Below are positions 29,695-41,200 of a stretch of 64,000 bases of DNA, piece after piece. This DNA comes from CAVVSQ01 sp963848825 (GTDB lineage Bacteria; Planctomycetota; Planctomycetia; Gemmatales; Gemmataceae): positions 124,001-188,000 of the forward strand of contig CAWKFA010000008.1 in assembly GCA_963848825.1 (NCBI GenBank), given 5' to 3'. Position numbers and translations under genes: made by a program. Every line of letters begins with the position of its first letter. Position 1 is the first letter of the stretch. The notes under the pieces are model-generated. The model worked only from the letters and a program-made list of their open reading frames with translations, was not told the DNA's origin and made no database searches.

Positions 29695-31647
29695 TCAGGG
29701 CGCGGCCAACTGTAAAAGCTCGGCGGCCTTGTCCACATTTTTGGCGGCCCATTCCCGGATAAAATGACTGGCCCGCGCATGCGCTGGATCGACACGGGCC
29801 CGTCGGCGATCCGCACGTTGTAAAAGTGCAAAATGGTGCCTTTTTGCCTCTCCAGATCGGCGAGTGCCACGCGATAGTTGCATATCGCCAGCACTTCATC
29901 GCGTACTGTGTCGGCCCAGTTCCGCTGCGCGGAGCATCAGGTCGAGGGCGCTATCCGGTCGTTTGGGATCGCCGCCCGCCCTGAACTTTTCAAAGCGCGC
30001 CTGAAATTGCAGCGCCGCGGCCTCTTTTTGGGCGCGCCGCGTTGCTATTTCGTCACGGTACTGGACCACGTCGCGGAAACTACGTTGCATGGAAAACGCC
30101 AGTTTTTGTTCCTGATCACGAAGGAAGGCATAGCGCTGCGCTAACAGGAGCTTGGCGCGGGCCACTTCCGAATGCGCCTCGCGAAAGCCAAGAGGTACTT
30201 GCGCCTGCAAACCCACTTCCCATTCCGGCCGGCCTTGACTGGTAAAGTTATCGAGGCCCGCCCCCACGGTGCTGCCCAGGCCGTTGACGTCAAACCGTGA
30301 AATGAAACGGAGGTCCGGCTTCAAGAGGTCCCTGGCTTTGAAGATCAAGAGCTCAGCGGCCTCGATTTCTTTATGGACCTGTTTAAGCTCCGGCCGATTG
30401 ACCCGGGCGTCTAGCCACGCCCCCTCCCAGCTGGCGGCGAATGCTTCCAGGGCTGGCTCGTCGCTGGGGATGAGCTGCACTCCATCTTCGGCTGGCAGGC
30501 CGATAACATAGCGCAGCTTGCGTTCCGCTTCCAGAACGCCGGGCCGGGCCGGATTGCCACGTCCGAGGGCTTCCAGGCGTTGGGTGCGGAAGGAGTGATA
30601 TTGTTCTTCCACCATGGCCAGGTCTTCGACCGCCAGCCCGCCGGCGTCGTAACGGGCCTTGGCGATTTGCCAGGCCTGGTGAGCTAACTTGAGGCCGGTT
30701 TCGCGCGTGTAATACTCCCAATAGGCAGAATAAAGTCCCCAGTAGGCCTCGCCGACCCTGAAGATCATTTCGTGAAGCCGGCGTTCAAATTCCAGGGCGG
30801 ATTGTTGCTGGCCAATGCGTGACAACAAGATGCCAGGCACGCGGCCGCCGGGAGGGACCGCGGTACGAATTCCCCCCGGATGATTGTCGAGAACTTGATT
30901 GATGGGGACGCCGGCGCCGCGCAACAGGGGTTGTTCCAGCGTAAAGGCCAGGTTGGGCCGATAGGCGGGGTTCACGAATTGCGTGTTGCCCAGGCCATAT
31001 AAGAACTGGTAATCGGTGGAGAATGAAATACCCGCCAGGCCGCCGGTGGCCAACGGTTTGAACAGGCCGGTGCGAAAGCCCACGGCATCATATTCATTTT
31101 TGACGGTGAAGAGTTCCAGTGGAGACGGGTTCGGGTTGAGGTCCTGAGTGGGCTGGTCGAAGCGCGTCCAGAAAAGCGTGGTGTTCCAGAACGGGTCGAA
31201 GCGGGACAACGATTCTTCGGTTTCAGTAGCCAGCACGGCGGGATCGAAAGCGAAGACACGAATGCTGTCGGTAGCGCTGGCGGCAGTTATCTGCCGAGTC
31301 AAACCCGTGACACTGCTGCGCCGCTCGCCGCCGGCGGTGTCGAAGTATTCCCCGGTGCGCCCATTCTCGAGAGCCAAGGCGAAACATTCGGCCAACGTGA
31401 TGCCGCGTTTTAGGGCTTCAGGATCGTTTACGGTCCGGACTTTGAAGTAATTGGCGGTATGCTGGGGACCATCAACACAGGGATCAGGCCCGGCCGGTGA
31501 AGTCAGTTTGTTGGTCTCGGCGTCGTCTCGGGGCAGCAGACAGGCGCTGCCGCCAGGGCCCTGCGCCATGCCCAGCAAATCGTTTTGCCGGCAGCCGCAA
31601 AGCCCCACCAGGCCCAAGAACAGAAGCCCCCCGAAAAATCTTGACAT
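29695..31647 (-). CDS. TolC-family outer-membrane efflux lipoprotein (frameshifted near its end)
   Basis: About 650 residues. The N-terminus has a lipobox ('LVGLCGCRQND'), so it is probably a lipoprotein. The OEP/TolC-type body shows 'GITLAECFALALENG', beta-barrel segments ('GFRTGLFKPLATGGLAGISF', 'LAFTLEQPLLRGAGVP') and long periplasmic helices ('RVGEAYWGLYSAYWEYYTRE', 'LAQRYAFLRDQEQKLAFSMQ'). The starting frame ends at 29896, but protein-like sequence continues after changes near 29905 ('ICNYRVALADLERQKGTILH') and near 29780 to a Leu/Ala-rich end at 29695. It provides the outer-membrane channel for the membrane-fusion proteins encoded divergently from it. Confidence 0.88.
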
Positions 31648-31978
31648 TTCCCCCTCTAATAGAGGCTTTCTTTTGCGCGTTTGGAAAAAAGGGGTCAGAC
31701 CCCCTCAATACAAGGGGTCTGACCCCTTTTTTTCCGAACGCTCTTTACGTTTGATGCCCAAATAAGCGAGCTGTTAGCTTTCGGAACGCCCGAAACTTCG
31801 CCACGCATCGGCAGATAGAGAGTGAATAAGGGTGCCCTGTGTAATGACTTATAAATAAAAATGCAATCCCAAATCTTTATTTCCCAAGGGCGATTTTCTG
31901 ACGTAGGTTTCATTGACGTTAGCGCAAACCCCATGCTGGGCGAATTGGAACATTTGGCCCTGTTCGAGGTACTCCCCG
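31648..31978. other. Divergent control region of the export locus
   Basis: 331 bases between the TolC-like gene (minus) and the GAF-HlyD gene (plus). It contains one copy of the long inverted-repeat element (separate entry) and an AT-rich stretch near 31840-31880 that is a reasonable place for promoters. I cannot assign -10/-35 boxes with confidence. Confidence 0.5.
31682..31745. repeat. Dispersed inverted-repeat element, short copy
   Basis: Two arms with GGAAAAAAGGGGTCAGACCCC (31683-31703) and the complementary GGGGTCTGACCCC plus T-run (31714-31735) surround a 10-base centre. Each GGGGTCAGACCCC is itself a near-perfect palindrome. The flank TTCCGAACGCTCTT is shared with the second copy at 61035-61137. 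Confidence 0.85.
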
Positions 31979-34011
31979 GTGAATGCCCAACTTACTTTGC
32001 CCGCCGAACTTGAAGCATCTGAGAAGTCCTTCAGTGAACTCCGGCATTTCATGGAAGAAATTGCGGTGCTGTTGGATACGTGCCCCGCACCGGAAGAGTT
32101 TCATCGCGAATTTTTGGGCCGCGTTTTGAGCCTGGCTGCGCCGAGGGCGGAGCGATCTCGGCGCGCACCCCGCAAGATGAATGGCAGTTGCAATTCGCCA
32201 CCAACCTGAGCGATTTAAATCTGGACGACGTGCCGGGGGGCCAGGCGCTTCACGGTTTGCTGCTGCGTCAGGCCGGGCAGCGTGACAAGGCTTCATGGGT
32301 CCCCGCGCCAAATGGGCCAACCGAAAAGGTCCAGGCCAAAGCGGGCGCCAATCCGACCAGGCATGCGCTGCTTTTTGCCCCGATTACGGCGGATAAACAG
32401 GTAATCGGGCTTATCGAGATATGGCTTGGTGCGGCGCCGAGCCGACCCAGCGGCGCCACCTGGCCCGCTTGCTGGCGGACATGGCGACCCTGGAGGCCGC
32501 GTACCTGCACAAAAACCAATGGAAGGAATTGCTCCACCGCCAGCAGCTTTTGAGTCAACTCGAATCCTTCAGCCGTCAAATTCATGGCAGTCTGGATGCC
32601 CAGGAAGTGGCTTATTTCCTGGCCAACGATTGCCGCCGACTGTTGCGCTGCGATCAGGTCAGCGTGCTAAACCGGCGTGGCAAGACCGCCACTATCGAAG
32701 CGATCAGCGGGTCGCCCGGCTTTGATAAACAGAGCCGCCTGGTGCAGACAATGCAGGCGCTGGGGACTGCTGTTCTGAACTGGGGTCAGAAATTAAGCTT
32801 TCACGGAACGCGCTCGGAGGACTGGCCGCCGGCGCTTCAAACTGCGCTGGACGCGTATCTATCCGAGAGTAACAGCCGCTCATTGCTGGTGCTGCCGCTT
32901 GAAGACCCGCGTGACAAGGCCCAGCAGCGGCCGACGTCGTGGGCCCTGGTGATCGAATCTTTCGAGCCATCCTCCAGCGAGGACGAAAACAACACCGCCC
33001 TGGAGCTTTTGCTGCCGCATGCCACATCGGCCCTCTACAACGCCGGTCAGTTTCGACGGCTACCCTTCCGCTTTCTGGTTATAGGCCTGGCGCACGCCCG
33101 TGATGGCTTGCGTGCCCGCAAATGGTTGAAGCTGGGCGTTCTTTTGGGCACGGCGGCACTTTTAACCGGCGTGCTGGTGTTCCTGCAGGTGCCCTGGCGC
33201 CGTGAAGCCAAGGGACAGCTTTTGCCCCAGTACCGGCAGCTGGTTTTTTCGCCGCTGGCAGGAAAGATTGTTGAACTCAAGGTTCATCCGGGCGACGTCG
33301 TGGACAAGGGCCAGGAGCTTTTGTTCATCGAGGACCTGGACACGCAACTGCAAATCGATCAGTTGAACGTCAAGATCGCCAGTGCCGAACAGAGGCACAT
33401 GTTTTTGAGTGAACAACTTGGCAAGGCGAATACCAGGGAAGAGCGCGTTTCTCTCACCAAGGAACGCCTCACGCAAGACTATGAGCTTCGCAAAGGGATG
33501 GCGGAACGCGACATCCTGTTGGCGACCAGTCGCAGCCCGCGCAAAAGTCCGCTCGCCGCCCCGCTCACGGGCAAAGTGTTGACCTTCGACGCCCAGGAAC
33601 AGTTGCTGGGTAAGACCGTCAAGCCGGGCGACCCATTATTGCGCATCGCCAACGTCAAGGGCCCGTGGGAAATCGAAATTCACATTCCCGAGGCCTATAT
33701 CAGTTCGGTTCGTGAAGGCCTGGAGAAGGCGGACAATCTCGATGTCGATTTTTTATTGCTTAGCCATCCGCACAGGACCTTTAAAGGCAAGCTGCGCCCG
33801 GGAAGGTTTGGGCGGCGAAACCGTCATCAAGGACAACAAGACAGTGCTGCCCGCCAGGGCACGCATCACCGATCCCGATTTGACAAGCCAACTCGAGAAA
33901 TTGCCGGTGGGCGTGGAGATTCGGGCGAAGATCAATTGCGGATCGCGGTCGATGGGCCATGTTTGGTTCGCCGAAGTTTGGGAGTTCCTTTACGAAAACC
34001 TCTTTTTCTAG
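31979..34011 (+). CDS. HlyD-type membrane-fusion protein with long cytoplasmic GAF-like N-terminus (frameshifted)
   Basis: About 677 residues. The first 370 residues are soluble, with GAF-like segments ('EEFHREFLGRVLSLA', 'HALLFAPITADKQVIGLIEI', then 'VAYFLANDCRRLLRCDQVSV' and 'SLLVLPLEDPRD'). One membrane helix follows ('LGVLLGTAALLTGVLVFLQV', near 33140-33190), then a periplasmic HlyD part: lipoyl-like 'LVFSPLAGKIVELKVHPGDV' and 'LLFIEDLDTQLQIDQL', a coiled-coil hairpin, and 'GDPLLRIANVKGPWEIEIHI'. This topology puts a sensory-type domain in the cytoplasm and the adaptor in the periplasm. The GTG at 31979 has GAGG upstream. The frame changes near 32145, 32430 and 33810. It is the first gene of the plus-strand half of the export locus. 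Confidence 0.85.
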
Positions 34012-34086
34012 GATTTTTGTGCTGTCTGCGCCGGGACGTTGGCTCGACGTGAGTTGTACTTGGGGAAGCGCTTTGGAGTTCAGGCC

Positions 34087-36037
34087 ATGATGAAGTTAGT
34101 CGGCAGTTTTTTTCGTCGCCTTCGGGGGGATCTTCTGTTGGTGGTTAAGCGCCGGCGAGCGCCCTGCCAACCCAGCGACCGCGGGCACTGCCAAGACGGC
34201 CAGCCCTGAAGCCGCCCCTATCTCTTCGCCGCCTGGCAGCAAAACGGCAAGGCCAGCCGCGACGAAATCCCAGTTTCTCGCCTATGATCCCGTCACGTTA
34301 ACACCTTGCAACATCATTCCCTCCCAGGAGCAAAACATCTCCAGTCAGGTTGATGGTACGGTGGAGAATATGTTCGTTGACCTGGGCTCCCAGGTGGGCA
34401 AGGGGGAACTTCTCGCCAAGTTAGATGATCAGCAAGTTCGAGCGCAAACCGATCTTCTGAAAATACGGGCGAACAGCGACTCCGCCCAGCGCGTCGCGCA
34501 GGCGCAACAAGATGATGCCGCCAGCAAGGTCGCGTACGCGGTCAAGGCCAACGAAAACGGCTTTATCGCGGTGCCGGAGCTGGAATACAAAACCTACGTT
34601 TTTCAGCAAGAGCGTTATGCCCAGGAAGTGAAAAAGGCCCGCGAAGAACAAGAGATTGCCCGCAAGGAACTGGCCAAGGCAAGCGTTATTCTCGAGCAGC
34701 ACCTCATCAAGAGCGGTATCGCGGGCGAGATCGTCAAAGTTTTGAAAAGGCCGGGCGAGGCCGTCAAGCAAGCGGAACCCCTTTTTCAAATAGCGAACAT
34801 TCAAAGACTGCGCATCGAAGGCCTCTGTAAAGTTCAGCAGGCTGACCTGTTGCACGTCGGCATGACCGCGCTCGTCGAGCCGGAATTACGCGGCGAGCAG
34901 CTAACGGAGTTGGCCGGCCATACGGGAGCAATCACCAGCCTGGCCATGAGCGCCACGGGCTCGGTGCTCGCCTCCGCCAGCGAGGACCGCACGGTGATCT
35001 TGTGGAGTTGGCCGCGTGGCAATCGCCTGGGCCTTTTGCCGCATCCGTCGGAAGTCAACGCGGTAGCTTTTTCGCCTTCGCGCAGCGAGGAAAATGACAC
35101 TTCTTTGCTGACGGGCTCAGCCGACGGCCAGGCGCGGCTGTGGCGTCTTGCCGCCGGTGGCACGATAACCGGGCCAGTTCTTTTTTCTGAAAGTCATGAG
35201 AACGCCATCCGCGCTGTTGCTTTTTCAGCGGATGGGAAGTTATGCGCCACGGGCGGAGAAGACAAGCGCATTGGCGTATGGGAAGCCGCCACGGGCAAGC
35301 ACCTGTACTGGCTTGAAAGTGAGGCTGGCGGCTCCTCGGTTCATAAGGGAGCGGTCACCAGCCTGGCATTCACGGCCGATGGTCACCTCGTTTCGGCCGG
35401 GCGCGACAATTGCCTCAATGTTTGGAGCATCAAGGCGACGGCGGGCAAATTTGTGGACCAGGTGCGCGGGCGGACTGGCGAAGTCAGTCAAATCTCCGTC
35501 AGCCCCGACGGCAATCGGTTGATCTTTGATCATGGCGAGGAATTGCGCCTTTTGGACCGTACCAGCTGGGACTCCCTTGGCTCCTTCAGAAGCTTGCGCC
35601 AGGGCCGCTTCACCGGCATGGCGCAGTTTTCCCCGAGCGGCAAGCTTTTGTTGACGACCTCCAATAACGGCCGCATTCAACTCTGGAAGGGGCCCGAACT
35701 GACGGACACAAATCGTCCAGGCAACACCAACACCTTCGAGATAAGGCACTTTGTCTCCCCAGGTGGCGCTGCGATCGCTTGTGGCGTCTTCGATCCGGAG
35801 GAAAAAGTAATTTTCACCGGCGGTACTGATAAAGTAGTGCGCGTTTGGCCGGTGCCGCCGGCAAATGTCTGGAGCGCACCGCTGGAAGCCACGATCACAT
35901 ATATCGGCAGTCAAGTGGAACGCGGCACGGAGATGGTTCGCATTCGCGCGGAAATGGAAAATCCCACCACGGCCGGCAGAAGGCTTCGGCCAGGCACCTT
36001 CGCCACTCTCAAGATCTATCCCGAAATCACCAAGTAG
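34087..36037 (+). CDS. HlyD/RND-type periplasmic adaptor with an inserted WD40 propeller
   Basis: About 650 residues. A short N-terminal signal-like stretch breaks frame at a run of six G near 34126-34131. Then come a lipoyl-like half ('SSQVDGTVENMFVDLGSQVG', 'GELLAKLDDQQVRAQTDL'), a helical hairpin (34480-34700), the second lipoyl half ('GIAGEIVKVLKRPGEAVKQA') and the start of the adaptor barrel ('LRIEGLCKVQQADLLHVGMT'). From about 34910 to 35860 at least six WD40 units are inserted ('LAGHTGAITSLAMSATGSVL', 'AVAFSADGKLCATGGEDK', 'VTSLAFTADGHLVSAGRDN'). The barrel then resumes ('ATITYIGSQVERGTEMVRIR', 'LRPGTFATLKIYP'). The propeller is thus nested inside the adaptor and not added at an end. 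It probably acts in the periplasm with the TolC-like channel. Confidence 0.85.
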
Positions 36038-36054
36038 CACCGCACGAGCGCACG

Positions 36055-38253
36055 ATGAGCCAACTTCACGATAACCCGACGCTGGAACGCAGGAAACAGG
36101 TCCGCCTGCGTCTGCGTCCCGGTCTCGTCATTTCCCTGCAGGAAAATGGCACGCGCCAGTGCTTTGTGGTCAAGGACCCGGTCACGCTGCGCTACTTTTA
36201 TCTTGAAGCCAACCAGCGCTTTATCGTCCAACTCATGGACGGTAATCATTCATTGGCCGAAATTCAAAAGGCCTACGAAGAGCAATTTCGGCCGGAGCGA
36301 CTTTCGTTGGACGAGGTGGAAGCATTCGCCTCGCAATTGCTTGAAAGCGGCCTGGTACACAATGAATCGGCGCAGGCGGGCAAGATGCTCTACCAGCGTG
36401 CCCTGCGGCAGCAGAAGCAAACGCTGTGGCTGACGCTGCTAAACTTTCTCTGTTACCGCCTGCCCGTTTGGGGTCCGGACCGCTTTTTGAATGCGATCGG
36501 GGGCGTGGGCAGGGTTTTCTTTCATCCCTGGACCGTTCTCGCGAGCCTGGTCATTTTTTTGACGGCATTGGTTCTGGTGGTGGCCCGCCGTAACATTCTG
36601 GTTGCCGACCTGCCTTCCTTGCAAGACTTTCTCAAGCGTAAAAAACCTGATCCTCCTCTGGTGCCTCCTGGGCCTGGTCAAGGTTCTTCACGAACTCGGC
36701 CACGGCCTGTGCTGCCAAACGCTGGGCGGTCGCGTTCCAAGCATGGGCATCATGTTTTTGGTCTTCTTTCCGACCCTCTATTGCAATGTGTCCGATAGCT
36801 GGAGTTTGCCGAGCAAATGGAAGCGAATGGCCATCGCGGCGGCGGGCGTCTACGTCGAGTTTTGGATCGCCAGCATCGCGGCCCTCGCCTGGTGCCTGTC
36901 CGATTCCGGGGACCATGCTGCATCATGGGAGTCTGGCGCTGCTGCTGGTGTGCAGCGTCAATACCCTCCTGTGCAACGGCAATCCGCTCATGCGTTTCGA
37001 CGGGTATTACGTTTTGGGAGATTGGTTGGAAGTCCCAAACCTGGCCCTGCAATCAACGCGCTTTCTCCAGACGTTTACTCTGCGCTGCCTGGGCATGCCG
37101 GTGCCCTGGGATGAGCCGCAAGGGAAGATGGGCCGCAACTTTTTGCTTCGTTTATGGCCTGGCAAGCTTCGTCTACCGTTGGGTTATGTTGGCGGCCACT
37201 CTCTATATGGTCCTCGTTTTTTTCGAGTCTCATGGCCTGGGCTCGCTCGGGCGCATCGTTGTCGGGACAGGGATCCTTGGCATGCTGGCCAGCCAGGCGT
37301 ACACGCTGGCCCGTGCGTGCCAGCGCTGGAAAAGGTTTTCGGATATGAAATTTGCCCGCCTCGGTCTGACGCTTGGCGCCGCTGTGTGCCTGGGGCTCGT
37401 TTTCTTTTTGGTGCCGTTGCCCTACAGGGTGCACGGTACCGCGCTCATCCAGGTGGAGCCGGAACAGGCGCGGCGCTGGCCATCACGGAACCAGGTTTCC
37501 TTCAAGATTTGTTTGTTGAAGACGGTCAACGCGTCAAAGCCGGCGAGGTGCTCGCCCTGTTGACCAATCCCAAACTGGCCGTTCAGTTGAGGATCAACGA
37601 GGCGGAGCAAAGCTTACGCGCCGAGGAGCAGCAAAACCTCGTGGCGCTGCTTACCGACGGCGACTTGCAGGATCAAAATGCCACCGACACCTGGACGCAA
37701 AATGCTTATGAAGTCAAAGGCCTGATCCAGGGAGAACGGGCCCTGAAGAAGCAGCTCGATCGCCTGGTATTGCGTGCCCCGTGCGACGGCATTGTGCAAG
37801 GATTAGAACCCAGGGAGAACCTGGGCAAATGGCTAGACAAGAGCAGCGAGCTATGCAAAGTCGGCAATGACCGTGCGGCTGCGTGCCCTGGTTCTCGTCG
37901 AAGCGGCCGATCAAAATCTGGTCGTTCTGGACAGGCCGGTCAGGATTCATGTGCATGGCGGCGGCAGCCAGTTTTTCAGCGGCAGGGTGAGCGGCATTGC
38001 CCAGGTAGACGCCAAATACATTCCGCCTCAGCTTTCGAACCGGGCCGGCGGCGGCATCGCCACCGAGCAAGACCCGGTCAGCAAAGCGGAAAAACCTCAC
38101 TCCCAACATTTTCTGATAGCGATTCGTTTTCAGGAAGGCGATCCCCGCGTCCATCCCGGTGTGCTCGGCAGCGTGCGCATCGAGGCGGAACCCCAGACCC
38201 TCTGGTGGCGCTGCCAGCAGTTTTTGAGCAGTACGTTTAGCTGGAGTTGGTAA
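36055..38253 (+). CDS. PqqD-like / M50 metalloprotease / HlyD fusion membrane protein (frameshifted)
   Basis: About 730 residues. The N-terminus resembles PqqD ('FYLEANQRFIVQLMDGNHSL', 'VEAFASQLLESGLV'), a peptide-binding fold. The membrane domain has the M50 zinc site 'VLHELGHGLCC' and downstream 'GNPLMRFDGYYVLGDWLEVP', the usual NPLxRxDG partner motif, plus six or more membrane helices. The C-terminal third is HlyD-like ('PGFLQDLFVEDGQRVKAGEV', 'LVLRAPCDGIVQGLEPRENL'). The frame changes near 36643 (in a run of six A), 36905, 37140, 37475 and 37866. Similar fusions in other bacteria are described as peptide zinc metalloproteases or bacteriocin/peptide export proteins. Here it is likely the inner-membrane centre of the export locus; whether it cleaves its substrate is unknown. 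Confidence 0.85.
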
Positions 38254-38278
38254 CACTAGTTTTTCCGCGGGTTCGACC

Positions 38279-41200
38279 ATGGCTAATTTTCACAATGCCG
38301 GCCAAAATTCGCTGTCACGTTGGCTGACCCAAACCTGGGGCAAAGTCAAAAACGCTCTGGCCATGCCTCCGGAAAAAGGGGCCGATTATCGGCTGCATCG
38401 CCTGCGGCCCCTCCAGCAACTTGAAGAGCGTTGCTTGCTGAGCGCCTCCCCCATCGGCCCGGAATTTCGTGTCAATACACACACTCAGGGTGCACAGCAG
38501 ACGTTTCTACAGAATCCCCAGGCAGTGGCGGTGAATCCGGTCACCGGCGATTTCGTCGTTACATGGTCCAGCCAGGGACAAAATGGGGGCGGCAACTGGA
38601 ATGTCTATGTCCAGCGCTACAATGCCGCGGGGGTGGCCCAGGGACCGGAAACGTTGGTCGCCGCTGCTCAAAATGGGGCAGATCACGAAGCTTCGACCGT
38701 GGCCATGGCAGCCAACGGCAGCTTTGTCGTTACCTGGTCAGGAAACCAGGGTGGCCACTGGAACGTTTATGCGCAACGTTTCAATGCCGGCGGCGTCGCT
38801 CAGGGTCCCGTCCTTCAGGTCAGCACACCCACCAACAGGGATCAAGAATTATCCACCATAGCCATGGATGCCAGCGGCGACTTCGTAATTGCCTGGTCCG
38901 GCCAATTGGGGGGTAACTGGAACACTTATGCGGCGGAATTCAGTGCCGCCGGTACCCCTCTCACTGGCGTGTTTGCCGTCAGTACACCTGTCAACGGACA
39001 GGACCAATTAATTGCCGACGTGGCGATGAACGCCAACGGCGACTTCGTTATCACCTGGTCGGGACACCAGTCCGGTCACTGGGCTGTCTATGCTCAGGAA
39101 TATGGGCCGTCGGCCGTCCCCGTTGGCACCAACTTTCAGGTGAGCACGAACGCTGGCAGCGATCAGGAATACTCCACCGCCGCGATGGATGCCAACGGCA
39201 ATTTCGTCATTACCTGGTCCGGCCACCAGGGCGGGTTTTTGGAACGTTTACGCCCAGGCCTACCAGGCCAATGGCGCCGCCAGCGGTGGTAATTTTCAGG
39301 TCAATCCTGTCACTTTCAACGACCAGGACCTATTCCTCCGTGGCCATGCAGCCCGACGGTGCTTACCTGGTTACCTGGACGAGTAACAAACCAGGACGGC
39401 AATGGCCAGGGTATCTACGCTCAGGCCTACAACAACACCAACAACCCGCAGGGCGGCGAGTTTCGCGTTAATACGTACACACAAAAAGACCAGGAGTTTT
39501 CCTCGGTCGCCATGGACAACAGCGGCAAGGCCGTCGTCGTCTGGACGAGCGACAAGGAGGATGGCAACAACTTCGGCGTGTACGCCCAGCAATTTCTTAC
39601 TTCCAACATCCTGGTCACGCCAACCGCTGGATTGTCAACGACCAGCACCGGCGGCACCGCTACATTCCAGGTCGTGTTAACGCAGGCGCCGCTCGGCATC
39701 GTGACCATTCCCTGGTCGAGTTCCAATACCAATGAAGGCACGATCTCCGTCGCCTCGACGACCTTTACCATCTTGAATTGGAACATTCCCCAAACCATCA
39801 CCGTCACGGGCGTCAACGATGGCGTCAGCACGGGCAACGTGGGCTACCAAATTATTGGCGGCCCCGCGACAGGCTTGCTCGATCCAAGTTACCAGGGAGA
39901 GCTGGCGCCGACGGTTTTCGTAACCAACAGCTATGGAGTGGTGGCAGCCGGCATCTCCGTCAGTCCGACGGGCATAACCACGAGCGAAAGCGGGGCTACC
40001 GGTACCTTTTCGGTCGTTCTCGATAGTGCGCCAACGGCCCCGGTGACCATCAATCTTGGCATCGGCAATCCCGCGGCGGGCTCGTTATCGCAAACCTCAC
40101 TCACCTTTGACGCCACCAACTGGAACGTCGCGCAAACGGTCACTGTCACCGGGCTCAACGACAATATTACCACCCCCAACCAGATCTATCAGATCACCGG
40201 CAACGCCACGAGCACCGATCCTAATTACAACAACATGACAATGACCCCCGTCACGGTAACGAATAACGAGACAGGGGTAGCTGTCACTGGCAATTCGTTC
40301 CTGATCGCCGAGGATAACAAGGTCGTCCGGCTCAATTCCTCGACTGGCGCTGTAATCGCCACCTATCCGACCGGTGTCGCCAACGACGGCGCCATTTTTG
40401 GTCCGGATGGCAGCTTGTATGTGGCGGACTACTTCAACCATCAAATTCTCCACTACGACACTGGCGGTACCCTGCTCGCGAGCTTTGGGTCCGGCCAGTT
40501 GAACAGTCCGCAGGGGCTGGCGTTTGGGCCGGATGGCAATCTCTACGTGACCGATACCAGCGACACGGTGCAGAAATTCAGCCCAACGGGCGCGTTTCTC
40601 GGGACCTTTATTAGCGCGGGAAGTGGCGGCTTGACCAATGCGAAAGCCATCGTCTGGGGCCCGGACGGCAATGCTTACGTTTCCAGCTATTTCAACAGCG
40701 AGGTGATTCGCTACAACGGGACCACGGGCGCCTTCATGAACGTGTTCGCCACCGGTAGCGGGGGCTTCGAAGACCTTACTTTTGGCCCCAACAATAATCT
40801 GTATGTGGCTAGCTACTCCGACAACGCCGTCTACGCTTATGACGGCACCAGCGGCGCTTCGCTGGGTACCTTCGTGACCGGCATCGCCACTCCCTTTGGC
40901 CTCCGTTTCGACCCTGCGGGAAACCTCGATGTCTCCAGTCGCACGACTGGCAAAATCGAGACCTTCAACGGTACGACCGGCGCTTTTATGAGCGACCTCG
41001 CCATAGGTCTTGCCAATCCCGCCTACCTCACCACGACGACGTCTCTGATCACCTCGGAAGCCGGAGCTTCGAGTACATTCAGCGTCTCGTTGATGAGCCA
41101 GCCGACCGCCAATGTCACCTTCAATCTAAGCAACTCGGACCCGACCCAGGGATCTCTTTCGCAGTCAACGTTGACTTTTACGCCAGGCAACTGGAACGTT

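Noticed and set aside
29135..29899. Longer 254-residue form of the small exported protein
   Set aside because: The extra N-terminus overlaps the TolC-like gene and reads as shadow sequence; the start at 29644 has a ribosome-binding site followed by a signal-like helix.
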